Positions 45,227 to 55,382 of a DNA stretch of 64,000 nucleotides are shown here, one piece after another. This DNA comes from Methylophilus sp. Leaf416 (GTDB lineage Bacteria; Pseudomonadota; Gammaproteobacteria; Burkholderiales; Methylophilaceae), in the NCBI RefSeq assembly GCF_001424665.1, contig NZ_LMQS01000002.1, forward strand, positions 186,001-250,000, in the 5' to 3' direction. Each line of letters begins with the position of its first letter. Position 1 is the stretch's first letter. Position numbers and translations under genes: made by a program. Below the pieces are notes generated by a model. That model searched no databases. It was not told the origin of the DNA and worked only from the letters and a program-made list of their open reading frames with translations.

Positions 45227-46270
45227 TTACTGATACAAATCAACCTGACGAATGTCGCTTAAATTGGATACACCAGTCAGCGCCATCGTCATTTCCAATT
45301 CATCTCTGATCCAGCGAATCACTTTTGCAACACCCATTGCGCCTTCAGTCGCAAGTCCCCACACATAAGGTCGGCCAATACATACTGCATCTGCGCCCAT
45401 CGCCAGCGCTTTGAATACATCCTGACCACTGCGGATACCACTATCCACCAGAATTTTGCATTGCCCGCCAACTTCGCTCACAACCTCTGGCAACATTGCC
45501 GCGACAGTAGGCGTGTTGTCGAGCACACGCCCTCCGTGATTAGACACAACAATGCCGTCACAGCCCAAATCAACAGCGCGTCTTGCGTCGTCTACATGCA
45601 TGAATCCTTTTACTAATAGAGGTACCGTCAGCTGTTTTCGTAACCACTCCACATCTTCCCAGGTAGGTGCCTGGGACATCCAGCCATCAAATACATTGCT
45701 TTGTCCGGCAGCGATTGGCCTTGGAGCTAATGCTTGCACGAGGTTGACTGCCGAAATCCCTTCAGGCAGATCCATCAATGACTGTTTTACCGGGGCATCT
45801 ACCGTGAAGACTATTGCGCTTGCGCCACTGGCGATTACTTTTTGCAATAGCAGCAAGGTACGGTCGCGATCCCCTTGCCAGTAAAGCTGGAACCAGAGTG
45901 GTTGTTGTGCTTGTTGGATTATCTCTTCAACGGGCTGGCTGGCAAGGCTGCTTACCATCATTTGCCCTTGCTGGGCATTACAGGCGATTGCGGCGCCTAT
46001 TTCCCCATCCGAATGAAATAGCTTTTGATAGGCCACGGGTGCCAGCAATAGCGGGTGTGCCCAACGCTCACCAAACATCTCGCAGACCGTATTGGCGTTT
46101 TGCAGTGCGCGCAAAGGCCGTGGTACTAGCTTGCGTGTCTGCCAAGCAACTTCGTTCGTATTCAGCTGATATCCATTGCCAGCATCAGATTGCAGATAAT
46201 GCCAGATTGCCGCCGGCAGTTTGGCCTGCGCTTGTTGTGCATAATGGGATAAAAGTGGCAGTGATTGCAT
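45227..46270 (-). CDS. FMN-dependent alpha-hydroxy-acid oxidase/dehydrogenase
   Basis: A 347-residue TIM-barrel flavoenzyme of the lactate/glycolate/mandelate family. The catalytic His and Arg are in VVSNHGGRVLDN, with LLVKGFMHVDDARRA (Lys) and the FMN-phosphate loop LVDSGIRSGQDVFKAL also present. Substrate specificity (lactate, glycolate or other 2-hydroxy acid) is not readable. Co-transcription with a cytochrome b561 suggests electrons go to the respiratory chain rather than to oxygen, by inference. Confidence 0.9.
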   Translation of the reverse strand: MQSLPLLSHYAQQAQAKLPAAIWHYLQSDAGNGYQLNTNEVAWQTRKLVPRPLRALQNANTVCEMFGERWAHPLLLAPVAYQKLFHSDGEIGAAIACNAQQGQMMVSSLASQPVEEIIQQAQQPLWFQLYWQGDRDRTLLLLQKVIASGASAIVFTVDAPVKQSLMDLPEGISAVNLVQALAPRPIAAGQSNVFDGWMSQAPTWEDVEWLRKQLTVPLLVKGFMHVDDARRAVDLGCDGIVVSNHGGRVLDNTPTVAAMLPEVVSEVGGQCKILVDSGIRSGQDVFKALAMGADAVCIGRPYVWGLATEGAMGVAKVIRWIRDELEMTMALTGVSNLSDIRQVDLYQ

Positions 46271-46384
46271 ACAGGGCCGATAGGGATTGCTTTAAGAGAT
46301 CATGTGAATTTTATCAGCAGGCTTTGTATTCAGTGGCTATATTTATGATGGGTTCGTCACCTATGGCGCTCAAGCCATCAGCTT

Positions 46385-47065
46385 TTATAATGCCCAATGC
46401 CTTAACAAATTATGGTAAATACCTGTTAATTGCACAACTTCTGAAGTTTCGCCATATTGTTGGCGTAATTTTACCAAAGCCATATCCATATCAAACAGCA
46501 TGCGTCTATGTGACACATCCCGAACCATACTCTGTATAAACATAAAACTGGCAAGACGTTCTCCCCGTGTGACGGGTGTGACGGAATGTACAGAGCTGGA
46601 TGGGTAAATCACAATGGAGCCAGCTTTGAGCTTGACGCGCTGCTCGCCAAATACATCCTGCACTACTAACTCGCCTCCATCATATTCATCAGGATCATTC
46701 AAGAACAAGGTTGCTGACACATCTGCCCGTACGCGCGCACTGCCATCTGGCATGCTGCGCATGGCATTATCCACATGTAAGCCATAGTGATTGGTTTCAC
46801 CCGAATAACGATTTACAAATGGCGGCAAAATTTTATCTGGTAACACTGCAGAAAAAAATAAAGGATCGCGATGCAATGCTTGCAACACGATCCTGCGAAT
46901 TTGAGCCAGCAACTGGTCTTGTTCCGCCAGTTGCTGGTTATTTTTAACGGTTGCTGCCTGGATACCGGCGGTTGTGCGTCCATCCACCCATTGTGCCTTT
47001 TTTAACAAAGCCTGTATGGATGTCACCTCACTATCCAGCAAAACATCCGGCAAACTTAGCAGCAA
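46385..47065 (-). CDS. ybiX: PKHD-type Fe(II)/2-oxoglutarate hydroxylase
   Basis: A 226-residue protein of the YbiX/PiuC family. The iron-binding triad is visible: His-x-Asp in HYGLHVDNAMR and the distal His in SSVHSVTPVTRGER, with Arg for 2-oxoglutarate. It starts 8 bp after the stop of the siderophore receptor, as in E. coli (fiu-ybiX) and Pseudomonas (piuA-piuC). It probably modifies siderophore or receptor-associated product; the true substrate is unknown. Confidence 0.92.
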   Translation of the reverse strand: MLLSLPDVLLDSEVTSIQALLKKAQWVDGRTTAGIQAATVKNNQQLAEQDQLLAQIRRIVLQALHRDPLFFSAVLPDKILPPFVNRYSGETNHYGLHVDNAMRSMPDGSARVRADVSATLFLNDPDEYDGGELVVQDVFGEQRVKLKAGSIVIYPSSSVHSVTPVTRGERLASFMFIQSMVRDVSHRRMLFDMDMALVKLRQQYGETSEVVQLTGIYHNLLRHWAL

Positions 47066-47073
47066 ATCAACTC

Positions 47074-49263
47074 CTAGAATTTATATTCAGTCGTCACAAT
47101 CGCCTGGCGACGGTTACCAGGGGTCACTAAACCACCATTATCGTACACTGCATCATAATACTCTTTATTGAGCAGGTTTTTAACGTTCAGCCGTACAGCC
47201 CATTTAGGTTGTTCATAGGCAGCCATTAAATCTACACGCGCATAGCCTGGTGCGGAGTTAGGATTAAAGTGACCGCCTACAAATGAACCACCAAGGTTGG
47301 CTGAACTTGGATTATATGCATAGCGCTCACCTTTAGCTTCTACACCGCCACCAATTTTCCATGCATCCGTTAATGCATAAGTAGTCCAGACGTTCAGGGT
47401 AGCAATGGGTGTATTTCGTGCACGTTGACCTTCGACACGTGGATCAGCATAAGAGTAAACATTACCTGCTGCCACGTTTTGAGCTGCTTTAATGACACGT
47501 GCATCCAAGAATGCAACACCGGCAAATACATCCCAGCGATCAGTGACTTTACCGGTAACTTCAAACTCAATGCCATTGGTACGACGCCTTCTGGTCAGAA
47601 TTGCAGAAGTAGCCTCTAGGTCTGAGTTACGCTCCCAGTTCTTTGTTGTAGTAAACAACGCAGTTCTTACAGCCAAATCACCATCATTAAATAACCACTT
47701 TGAACCAATCTCCACAGTTTTACTACGCTCAGGATCCTGAGGCACTGCGGTCAACTGATACAAGTCAGCAGTCGGGCTGAAAGAGTCACTCCATGTAGCA
47801 TAATAGTGCCTGTCTGGGGTCGGCTGCCACGACAAGCCACTACGGTAGCTGTACTCGCCATAGCTCAATTTTGGAGAAGTCACGCTTGTATATCTGGCAT
47901 GCAATTCATCGCGACGAATACCCGCCAGTACTGTCCAGTTTGGCATGAACTCAACACTGTCCTGCGCATACACTGCATAGTTATCGGCATTAAATGCGTT
48001 TTGCAAGTTGCCTTTGGCATGCCGCTCATACAAAGCACCCGCTGTTGGATCTAAATCTACCAATTGGCGACGTACAGAATCTTCTTTTAACCACTCGATG
48101 CCTGTGACAACAGCATGTTTCATGCCGGCAAGATCAAACTTGGTACTAAAGTCCGACTGTAAATTAACAGTGTTATAGTTCAAGTATCGAGCCTGATTCT
48201 GCCCAATACTGCTATTAGCGGTTGGCAATGCAGGAGTTGCGGTATTGTTTGGTGGTAGTTTTGCCCAATAGGCGCGATTATAAGTACCACTACGTAACTG
48301 TGTTCTTAACTGTGTATCTTCGGTAAACTTGTGCGTAAAAATACCTGTAGTCACACGGGTATCGCTGTCATCAAAGTTGTTGCTAGCTCCCCAGAATGTA
48401 CGGTCACTAGCGCCATTAGGCGTATCATTTTGAGGATGTGTTGCTATAAAACGAATACCAAAATCAGGCACGTCCCGTGTTTGGGTATAAATATGATTCA
48501 GGAAGAACTCGTTTTCAGTACCGATACCTGCACCAAAACTAACAGCAATACCTTTGCGGTCAAACTCAGGCCTGTCTCCAGTGGTGGGATTCTTACGATA
48601 AGTCTCATCGTGTCTATCCATCACATTAACGCGAATCGCTGCAGTTTCAGTTAATTGTTTATTGAAGTCGCCGGTAAATTGGTGATAATCGTATTCACCT
48701 CCACTACCTGTAATCGTGTTTTTATCACGCAACTCAGCCATCTTAGATACCTGGTTGATGACACCACCAGCCTGGCCACGACCAAACAGCATTGCGGCCG
48801 AACCACGCAGCACATCTACTTGTTCAAGATTGAATGTTTCGCGGTTGTATTGCGCGGTATCCCGCATATTATCAAGGTAAATATCGCCAAATGTGTAAAA
48901 ACCACGCAAGTTAAAGTTGTCACCAGCGCGGCCACCTTCAGCGGCATTAAAAGACAAGCCAACTACGTTACGCAAGGCCTCGCGCAAAGAACCAACCTGC
49001 TGGTCATGTAAGAGTTCTTTGGTCAAGGTAGTAACTGCTTGCGGTACATCTTGAGGATCTTGATAGGTTTTACCTACACGTGTTTTCTTGGCTTGATAGC
49101 CTTTACTCTCAGTGTTGTAAGTTGTTTTATCTTTATCAGATTTAATTTGCACTTCACTCAATGTTTGTGCATTTTCTGTAATTTTTTCTTCTGCGATTGC
49201 AATTGCAGGCAAAGCCAGCATCAGCGCGACCGTCATTGCTTTTTGATTAAAGCCGGTTGGCAT
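47074..49263 (-). CDS. fiu: TonB-dependent catecholate siderophore receptor, Fiu/PiuA-like
   Basis: A 729-residue outer-membrane receptor: signal peptide (MTVALMLALPAIAIAEE), TonB box near LSEVQIKSDK, plug (about 55-200) with DIYLDNMRDTAQYNRETF and VDVLRGSAAMLFGRGQAGG, then a beta-barrel ending in Phe (TEYKF). GGGAAG lies 6 nt before the ATG. Adjacency to ybiX/piuC is the strongest support for the Fiu/PiuA assignment. No N-terminal signalling (STN) domain. A Fur box controls it. Confidence 0.88.
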   Translation of the reverse strand: MPTGFNQKAMTVALMLALPAIAIAEEKITENAQTLSEVQIKSDKDKTTYNTESKGYQAKKTRVGKTYQDPQDVPQAVTTLTKELLHDQQVGSLREALRNVVGLSFNAAEGGRAGDNFNLRGFYTFGDIYLDNMRDTAQYNRETFNLEQVDVLRGSAAMLFGRGQAGGVINQVSKMAELRDKNTITGSGGEYDYHQFTGDFNKQLTETAAIRVNVMDRHDETYRKNPTTGDRPEFDRKGIAVSFGAGIGTENEFFLNHIYTQTRDVPDFGIRFIATHPQNDTPNGASDRTFWGASNNFDDSDTRVTTGIFTHKFTEDTQLRTQLRSGTYNRAYWAKLPPNNTATPALPTANSSIGQNQARYLNYNTVNLQSDFSTKFDLAGMKHAVVTGIEWLKEDSVRRQLVDLDPTAGALYERHAKGNLQNAFNADNYAVYAQDSVEFMPNWTVLAGIRRDELHARYTSVTSPKLSYGEYSYRSGLSWQPTPDRHYYATWSDSFSPTADLYQLTAVPQDPERSKTVEIGSKWLFNDGDLAVRTALFTTTKNWERNSDLEATSAILTRRRRTNGIEFEVTGKVTDRWDVFAGVAFLDARVIKAAQNVAAGNVYSYADPRVEGQRARNTPIATLNVWTTYALTDAWKIGGGVEAKGERYAYNPSSANLGGSFVGGHFNPNSAPGYARVDLMAAYEQPKWAVRLNVKNLLNKEYYDAVYDNGGLVTPGNRRQAIVTTEYKF

Positions 49264-49344
49264 ATTTCTTCCCGATTAATGTTTGGATTGAGTGGCTAAT
49301 GGAAGATTAATCCCATCGGCATATCTGTTGATACAGAGGGCGTG

Positions 49345-49374
49345 AATGATAACAATTCTCATTGTTAAAAACAA
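49345..49374 (-). promoter_or_regulatory. Fur box inside the fiu promoter
   Basis: AATGATAACAATTCTCATT (49345-49363) is a Fur box with few mismatches. On the minus strand: -35 TTGTTT (49369-49374), 17-bp spacer, -10 TATCAT (49346-49351). Confidence 0.85.
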
Positions 49375-49449
49375 TCAAACTTAGCACATTAATTTATTGC
49401 ATTCAATATATTTTAAGTTTGGCTATGGTTCTGATTGCTTGAATAGGCA

Positions 49450-50754
49450 TTAACGTGACATGGAACGTATACGCTCAGATGCGAACACCTGCTCTTGTAA
49501 GATGAGTGAGGATACTTTGCGTGCCTTGCGCTTTTTCAGCCACAAGTACACACCGGTCACCGAAAGCATGGCGACCACCAGGCCCATTACAGAGATCAAG
49601 ATACGGCCAGGAATACCTAAAATGCGACCTGAGTGTAAGGGAAACTGCGCCTGCACAATGACGTCTCCAGCAGTACCTTCCCAAGGAATACGTTTACCGA
49701 CGTAATGTGCATCTAGCCCATCATAATACAATCGCTTATGACCAGCTCCGGCCACGCCATGATCGGCATCCGGACGATAAAAATCGACGTTAAATAACTG
49801 ATAAGCAGCGCTGTATGAGATGCGTCCGGCAGGCTCTTGCCAGCCTTGCACTTTGGCGTCATTGATAGCCAATGCCAATACCTTTTCGTAATCGACTTGG
49901 GGCGGTTGTTGCTGCGCTGGCGGTAAACGCGGACGCAAGTCTGAAGGGGTAGGCGTTAATGTGAATGCAGACTTCATCACTGGCATAAATATTTCGCGAC
50001 GCAGATTTAATGCAAGTGCAGAGAATGCCAGAATAATTAATAGAACCCAGGTCCATAAGCCAAATGCGCGATGCATATCGAAATAGCGTTTATGGGCACT
50101 GCTGTTCCATCGCATTTTCCATGCTGGCCACCAGCGCTTCCAGAACGAAGCCTGATTTGCAGAATGCGTCGCTTGCGCCTTATGCAGGCGCGTTTGAGGT
50201 TTTCTGCCGGATTTAGGCAATGTCAGGTAAAAGCCCACAAAACTATCTATCAGCCAAATGATCGCCACTCCACCCATCAGCCAGATCCCCCAGCGGTCTA
50301 TTCCCCACATTTCAGGCAGGTGCAAACTGTAATGCAGTTTGTATAGGAAGGAAATCACATTGGTACGGTCTACCGGCCAAACCGCCCCCCATTCGCGCTT
50401 GCCCAATTCCTGGCCTGTCACCGGGTCAACGAACACCTGGTTAAATTTGACAGGTTCCAGGCCATTAGGCGGGTTAGGCAACGGCCTCACCCCCAAAGAC
50501 AGTGTATGCCCAGGCTCCACCGTCAGCGGGATAGAACTCACTTGTACCTGCGGGTAGCGCTCTGCAACTTGTTTGGCCAACACTAAACTGGATTGATGCA
50601 AGCCGGTAGACTCGCTATGCATCCATGCCGGGTTCAGCAACTCATCAAGTTCGTGATCCCAGGAGATGATGGCACCTGTGAGGCCGGTGATCAGCAGAAA
50701 CAGAGCGCTGGCTAGGCCCAGCCAGCGGTGAATCAACAGCAAAGACGAACGCAA
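49450..50754 (-). CDS. PepSY-associated transmembrane protein, PiuB-like
   Basis: A 434-residue inner-membrane protein with about four helices and periplasmic PepSY domains: IHRWLGLASALFLLITGLTG at the N-terminus, MHRAFGLWTWVLL near residue 230 and the last helix followed by a basic tail. Several membrane histidines could bind heme. Members of this family (PiuB, FoxB, FhuW types) reduce or release siderophore iron. It is 17 bp after a receptor gene and third in a Fur-controlled operon. Confidence 0.88.
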   Translation of the reverse strand: MRSSLLLIHRWLGLASALFLLITGLTGAIISWDHELDELLNPAWMHSESTGLHQSSLVLAKQVAERYPQVQVSSIPLTVEPGHTLSLGVRPLPNPPNGLEPVKFNQVFVDPVTGQELGKREWGAVWPVDRTNVISFLYKLHYSLHLPEMWGIDRWGIWLMGGVAIIWLIDSFVGFYLTLPKSGRKPQTRLHKAQATHSANQASFWKRWWPAWKMRWNSSAHKRYFDMHRAFGLWTWVLLIILAFSALALNLRREIFMPVMKSAFTLTPTPSDLRPRLPPAQQQPPQVDYEKVLALAINDAKVQGWQEPAGRISYSAAYQLFNVDFYRPDADHGVAGAGHKRLYYDGLDAHYVGKRIPWEGTAGDVIVQAQFPLHSGRILGIPGRILISVMGLVVAMLSVTGVYLWLKKRKARKVSSLILQEQVFASERIRSMSR

Positions 50755-50771
50755 ATCAAATTACCTCATAC

Positions 50772-52967
50772 TTAAAAATCAAGTTGTGCACTTACAGTGA
50801 TAGTGCGCGGAGCGCCCATGACCAAGTATCCACTTCCTGGAGAGCCACCACTGGACGCCCAGTAATCACGGTCGGCAATATTGTCAATACGTCCACGGAC
50901 AGTGAATAGTTTACCTTTAATATCGGTCACATAGCGAGCACCTACATCCAATCGTGTCCAGCCTGGAAGTTCGAGTGTATTCGCTGCATTGGCATACATA
51001 CTATCAGTGGCGATCACGCGTGCATCGACTGTCAAACCAGCCACAGCTTTGATATCCCACTCCACCCCAAAGTTGGCTTGCTTATCTGGAACACCAATGG
51101 TTTGTTTACCTTCAGTAGCCGCATCCCGGGTATCTTTCTGTTTAGCATCCAGGAACGTGACGCCTCCTAGCACACGGAATCCCGGAACCAATTCACCATA
51201 GGTCATGAGCTCTATGCCCTGATGATCTTCGCTTCCTGCACTGGCAAATATCAGTGTAGTTGGGTCTGTTACCCCCCGCGGTTTCTCAGTAGTGAAATAA
51301 GCGGCTGACAAACGTACTTTCCCAAAATCAAATTTAGCACCCACCTCTTTTTGTTTTGAAACAAAAGGAGCAAGTGACTGGTTAGCATTGATCAAGGGCA
51401 CGTTATTCAGCGAAGCAGGGGCAGTGTCACCTTGTGTAAGTGCTTCAATATAATTTGCATATAGTGAAACCTGCTCCAAGGGTTTGACGACCACACCATA
51501 CACCGGACTTAATTTACTTTCATCGTAGTTAGTCGTAGTCACGCCTAAAGCGTTTTTGTTCAGGTACTTCAAATTCTGTTGCCGTGCGCCCAAAGTAACT
51601 AGTAAACGCTTGTCAAACATCGAAAGCGTATCACCCAGGGATACGCTTTGGAAGTTGGCTTCATAGCTAACAAAGTCATCCATAGGTGCAGCATTTGCCC
51701 CGGTGAATACGGGCTGGTTGTAGAAAGTAGGTGAGTATAGGTTGGTAGGAATGGCACCAGTAAATGCGAAGTCGATCTTGCGTATAGCAGAGTAAGTATT
51801 GGTGGACAATACCCAATCATGGCCGATAGAGGCAGTGTTAAAACTTCCTTTCAAACCAGCTTCAGCCGTCACGATGGAGTCCTGACGAATATTATCGAAA
51901 CGTGAAGTTGTACCTGCTCCATTTGTAGAGTTGTTAACTGTAAGGTTACCAAGCGAGTTAGCTTCATGGGAGTGACGTGAACCGGCCGCACCATAAGCGG
52001 TGACATGCTTGTTGATATCCCATTCGGCGCGCACAGTGCCGAAAAGATCGCGCTCATTTGAATAAGACCAGGGTTGTGCCCAATTGTGGTCGCTGGAAGG
52101 TGCTTTGGGTACACGGGTCACTTGTGCACCAGTGAGCGTGACATTGGTACGTGTTTCTTTCAAGCGGTTTTCTTGGTAGCCAACATCGGCGGATAGCCTG
52201 ACATCGTCTCCACGCCAATCAAATGCCAATGACACAAGATCAAGTTCCATTCCCTCTTTGTTTATGGCAGTCCCACCATCCCGACGTGAAACATTTAGTC
52301 TAAATCCTGCGCGGTCATCGGGGCCAAAACGCCTTGCCACGTCAGCAGCGATGTATTGCTGATTACCTGAGCTCCAGCCAGCAGTCACCAGATTTAAAGG
52401 ATCGTTAGGTGCGCGTTTTGGTAGTAAAGAAATAGCGCCGCCAACGCCATCTCCGTTAGGGCTGGATCCATTTAAAAATGCACTTGCTCCACGTAACACT
52501 TCTACACGCTCAAACAGCTCTGCGGCAATATATTGCCGTGGCAATAGACCATACAATCCGTTGTAAGCAACGCTATCAGAGAAAACCAGATAACCACGAA
52601 TAAAGTACGACTCCTGGAAGTTACCAAATCCACGCGCAACACGTACAGAAGGATCATTTAACAATACATCCCCAACACTCTTGGCCTGTTGATCTTGAAT
52701 CAGTGTATTGGTATAAGCATTGATTGAGAATGGCGTATCCATAGCGTCCTGATTCCCCAATACACCGACACGCCCACCACGAGCCACTTGCCCACCTGCA
52801 TAAGACTTCATGACCCCTTTTGCATTTGCGTCTGCCGAAGCGTTTACCTTAATCTCATCCAGGGTTTCCACTTGGGACACCTGCTTTTTAACCTCTTCCG
52901 CAACGGCCTGATTTAATGAAAAGGCAGATAGAATAACAAGCGATAGTTTTTTAAAAGTAAACTGCAT
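50772..52967 (-). CDS. TonB-dependent siderophore receptor
   Basis: A 731-residue receptor. The ATG at 52967 follows AGGATT and gives a clean signal peptide (LVILSAFSLNQAVAEE); a longer in-frame opening to 53108 runs into the preceding gene and is rejected. The plug has FERVEVLRGASAFLNGSSPNGDGVGGA, and the barrel ends in Phe (SAQLDF). It looks like the ferrichrome/coprogen type rather than catecholate. It lies 65 bp after another receptor and before the PepSY protein. Confidence 0.87.
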   Translation of the reverse strand: MQFTFKKLSLVILSAFSLNQAVAEEVKKQVSQVETLDEIKVNASADANAKGVMKSYAGGQVARGGRVGVLGNQDAMDTPFSINAYTNTLIQDQQAKSVGDVLLNDPSVRVARGFGNFQESYFIRGYLVFSDSVAYNGLYGLLPRQYIAAELFERVEVLRGASAFLNGSSPNGDGVGGAISLLPKRAPNDPLNLVTAGWSSGNQQYIAADVARRFGPDDRAGFRLNVSRRDGGTAINKEGMELDLVSLAFDWRGDDVRLSADVGYQENRLKETRTNVTLTGAQVTRVPKAPSSDHNWAQPWSYSNERDLFGTVRAEWDINKHVTAYGAAGSRHSHEANSLGNLTVNNSTNGAGTTSRFDNIRQDSIVTAEAGLKGSFNTASIGHDWVLSTNTYSAIRKIDFAFTGAIPTNLYSPTFYNQPVFTGANAAPMDDFVSYEANFQSVSLGDTLSMFDKRLLVTLGARQQNLKYLNKNALGVTTTNYDESKLSPVYGVVVKPLEQVSLYANYIEALTQGDTAPASLNNVPLINANQSLAPFVSKQKEVGAKFDFGKVRLSAAYFTTEKPRGVTDPTTLIFASAGSEDHQGIELMTYGELVPGFRVLGGVTFLDAKQKDTRDAATEGKQTIGVPDKQANFGVEWDIKAVAGLTVDARVIATDSMYANAANTLELPGWTRLDVGARYVTDIKGKLFTVRGRIDNIADRDYWASSGGSPGSGYLVMGAPRTITVSAQLDF

Positions 52968-53032
52968 AATGAATCCTGATAGGTGAAAACCAAGTGACAT
53001 GAAGACATCACTTGCCCTGTTTAAACAATATG

Positions 53033-55132
53033 TTAGAACTTGTAATTGGCAGAAAGGACTGCATTTTGGCGCTCGCCATAACCGCAATCCTGGCCAATGC
53101 CACGACACCAGGAAACGAATTCCTTATCAGCTATGTTTCTAATCGTGGCTCGTATATCCCACGGGCCATATGAGTAACCCACCATTGCATCGAATAAGGT
53201 CACGGCATCCACAGTAGGTGCGCCACCGTTGCCAACATTGTTACCGATATAGCGTGTCCCTGCACCAATACGCCAGTGTTCATTGATTCGATATTGAGCC
53301 CAAGCTGACCCAAACTTTTCAGCGACAGCAGACAGGCGAATCTTTGTTGTGTCGTTGAAGGCGTTCATATGAGTGTAATTACCTAGTAATTCCAGATCAC
53401 CGATACGATGCTTGGCTTCGAGCTCCCAGCCTCTGGTAAGGGAACCTGCCTGTTGTAAGCCACCTGGTGTGTTGCCTTGCACAACACGGTTCTGCTGCTC
53501 GATCTCAAACCAGGCAAACGCCATTGAGGTATTAATATCAGGAGATAAGTACTTCAACCCAGCTTCTCGCTGTTCTCCCTCTGTAGGCTTCAATACCCCA
53601 CCTGAGCCGTCAGTGCCAAGGTTAGGTACAAACGCTTCGGAGTAATTCACGTAAGGCGAAATGCCGTTGTCAAAACGATACATCACACCTAAACGTCCTG
53701 TGGTTGCTGAGTTACGTGAATCGACATCTGCCTGTGCATTATTAAATCTCAACAAGGTATTGGTTGCATGGTCCCGGCGTAGGGCACCTGACACTATCCA
53801 TGCCCCCCACTCCATGTATTCAGAGAGGTAAAACCCAGTTTGCACAATTTTGTTGTTGTCACGCTCTGCGCCCGTAAGTTTTGCATAATCTACATTGCCA
53901 TATACCGGGTCATAGACGTTGATACCAAATGCCGAAGGAGTTGAAGCATAATTACTTTCGGTCCATAAGGCATCTTGATAATCCATTCCAAGAGAAATCA
54001 GATGCTTAGTTTGGCCAAGCACAAAATTGCCTTGAAGACGGGCATCACTTGAAAAAACATTAGTGCTGCGATCTGCTGAATGAATGGTACGGCCGATATT
54101 GCCAGCATTGTCTGGAGTAGCGCCTACTATCGTCCAGTGCTCACGTGTGATGCTATCGGTATTGGATTTTCTCAAGTTCGCTATCAGCTTGATATTGCTT
54201 GTAATTGCCTGATCAATAAACAGGGATACTTCATCCTTTTTGGTGTTGTAACGATCCCAGCCTGGTTCACCTACAAAAGTGCTGCTAGAAATTCTTCCCT
54301 GTGGACCCGGTAAAATCGTACCGCGTGAAGGAAGAAACTGAGCCGACACCGCACTATTAACTTCCTGGTGTACGTATTGCAGTGTAATGCTAGTTTTATC
54401 ACTGGGTTGCCAGGTAACTGAAGGCATAAAAACCACAGAATCGTCATTGACGTGATCAACTTGTGTACCGCTGTCACGCTTGAGGGCTACCAGACGATAT
54501 AACCATTCGCCATCGTCAGTAATGGGGCCAGTAAAATCAATGCCGATTTGTTTACGATCATACATGCCATACTGCACATTGACTTCACGAGATGCCTCTT
54601 TTTTAGGGCGTTTGGTAACTGCGTTGATAATGCCACCCAAATCTGACTGCCCAAACAATGATGAAGATGGCCCCTTAAGGACTTCAATACGCTCCAGAGT
54701 ATAAATATCTGTACGCGCATTGTTATAGAAGCCATACAAGCTTCGTAGGCCATCCAGAAACATAGAGGGACTCAATCCGCGTACTGAAGCAGAATCAATA
54801 CGTGTATCAAAACCAAAATTACCCGCATAAACGCCTGCGCTGTAGGTGAGAGCATCCTGAATATTCAGCGCTCCCATTTCCCGGGCCTGCTCTACATCAA
54901 CCACTGTCACGGATTGCGGCATGTCCTGCACTGCTACTGGGCCTTTACCTACAGAGGTTGCTCTATCCTGAGTAATGAACTTATCCTTTTTGCTGTCTTT
55001 TTTAGCACTTACAGACACCTCGGGCATCGTCTCAGTACGTTCTACCTTGTTGGGCTCTTCTGCCAAAACAGAAGTGGCGGGAAAAGCTAACATTAAAGCG
55101 AATGAAATCGTATTAACACGGCAAAGATACAT
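53033..55132 (-). CDS. TonB-dependent siderophore receptor, FhuA-like
   Basis: A 699-residue receptor. The ATG at 55132 has GGAG 8 nt upstream; the longer frame to 55225 would start inside the Fur box promoter. Signal peptide ISFALMLAFPATSVLAEE, TonB box EVSVSAKK, plug with SMFLDGLRSLYGFYNNAR and IEVLKGPSSSLFGQSDLGG, barrel ending in Phe. First of a three-gene operon (receptor, receptor, PepSY). Its signal peptide is nearly identical to that of the receptor at 55383. Confidence 0.88.
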   Translation of the reverse strand: MYLCRVNTISFALMLAFPATSVLAEEPNKVERTETMPEVSVSAKKDSKKDKFITQDRATSVGKGPVAVQDMPQSVTVVDVEQAREMGALNIQDALTYSAGVYAGNFGFDTRIDSASVRGLSPSMFLDGLRSLYGFYNNARTDIYTLERIEVLKGPSSSLFGQSDLGGIINAVTKRPKKEASREVNVQYGMYDRKQIGIDFTGPITDDGEWLYRLVALKRDSGTQVDHVNDDSVVFMPSVTWQPSDKTSITLQYVHQEVNSAVSAQFLPSRGTILPGPQGRISSSTFVGEPGWDRYNTKKDEVSLFIDQAITSNIKLIANLRKSNTDSITREHWTIVGATPDNAGNIGRTIHSADRSTNVFSSDARLQGNFVLGQTKHLISLGMDYQDALWTESNYASTPSAFGINVYDPVYGNVDYAKLTGAERDNNKIVQTGFYLSEYMEWGAWIVSGALRRDHATNTLLRFNNAQADVDSRNSATTGRLGVMYRFDNGISPYVNYSEAFVPNLGTDGSGGVLKPTEGEQREAGLKYLSPDINTSMAFAWFEIEQQNRVVQGNTPGGLQQAGSLTRGWELEAKHRIGDLELLGNYTHMNAFNDTTKIRLSAVAEKFGSAWAQYRINEHWRIGAGTRYIGNNVGNGGAPTVDAVTLFDAMVGYSYGPWDIRATIRNIADKEFVSWCRGIGQDCGYGERQNAVLSANYKF

Positions 55133-55193
55133 AAAAAACTCCAATAAATGATCGCTAGCTACTGGAGTCGTGACTCTTTGGCTTCCAAAAAAT

Positions 55194-55225
55194 GTAATGA
55201 TAACGATTATCGTTACAATCCTCAA
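55194..55225 (-). promoter_or_regulatory. Fur box inside the promoter of the receptor-receptor-PepSY operon
   Basis: Arms GTAATGATAA and TTATCGTTAC around CGA (55194-55216), one mismatch from perfect symmetry. Minus-strand -35 TTGAGG (55220-55225), 17 bp, -10 TATCAT (55197-55202). Confidence 0.88.
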
Positions 55226-55382
55226 GAAATGCTTAAACTAAGTAAATCGCTAAATGCACATCTAGGGGGTTTTATTAAATTCAATTTTCCGAAATGTTGT
55301 TGCCCGGAACTACAGCTGCCTGGGTAAATCATTAGCTTCGTAATCCTTAAATTACTATCGCCAAGTAATGAATACGGAGGGT

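Noticed and set aside
52968-53108. N-terminal extension of the receptor at 50772
   Set aside because: It overlaps the preceding receptor gene, is not signal-peptide-like, and a good ribosome site precedes the internal ATG.
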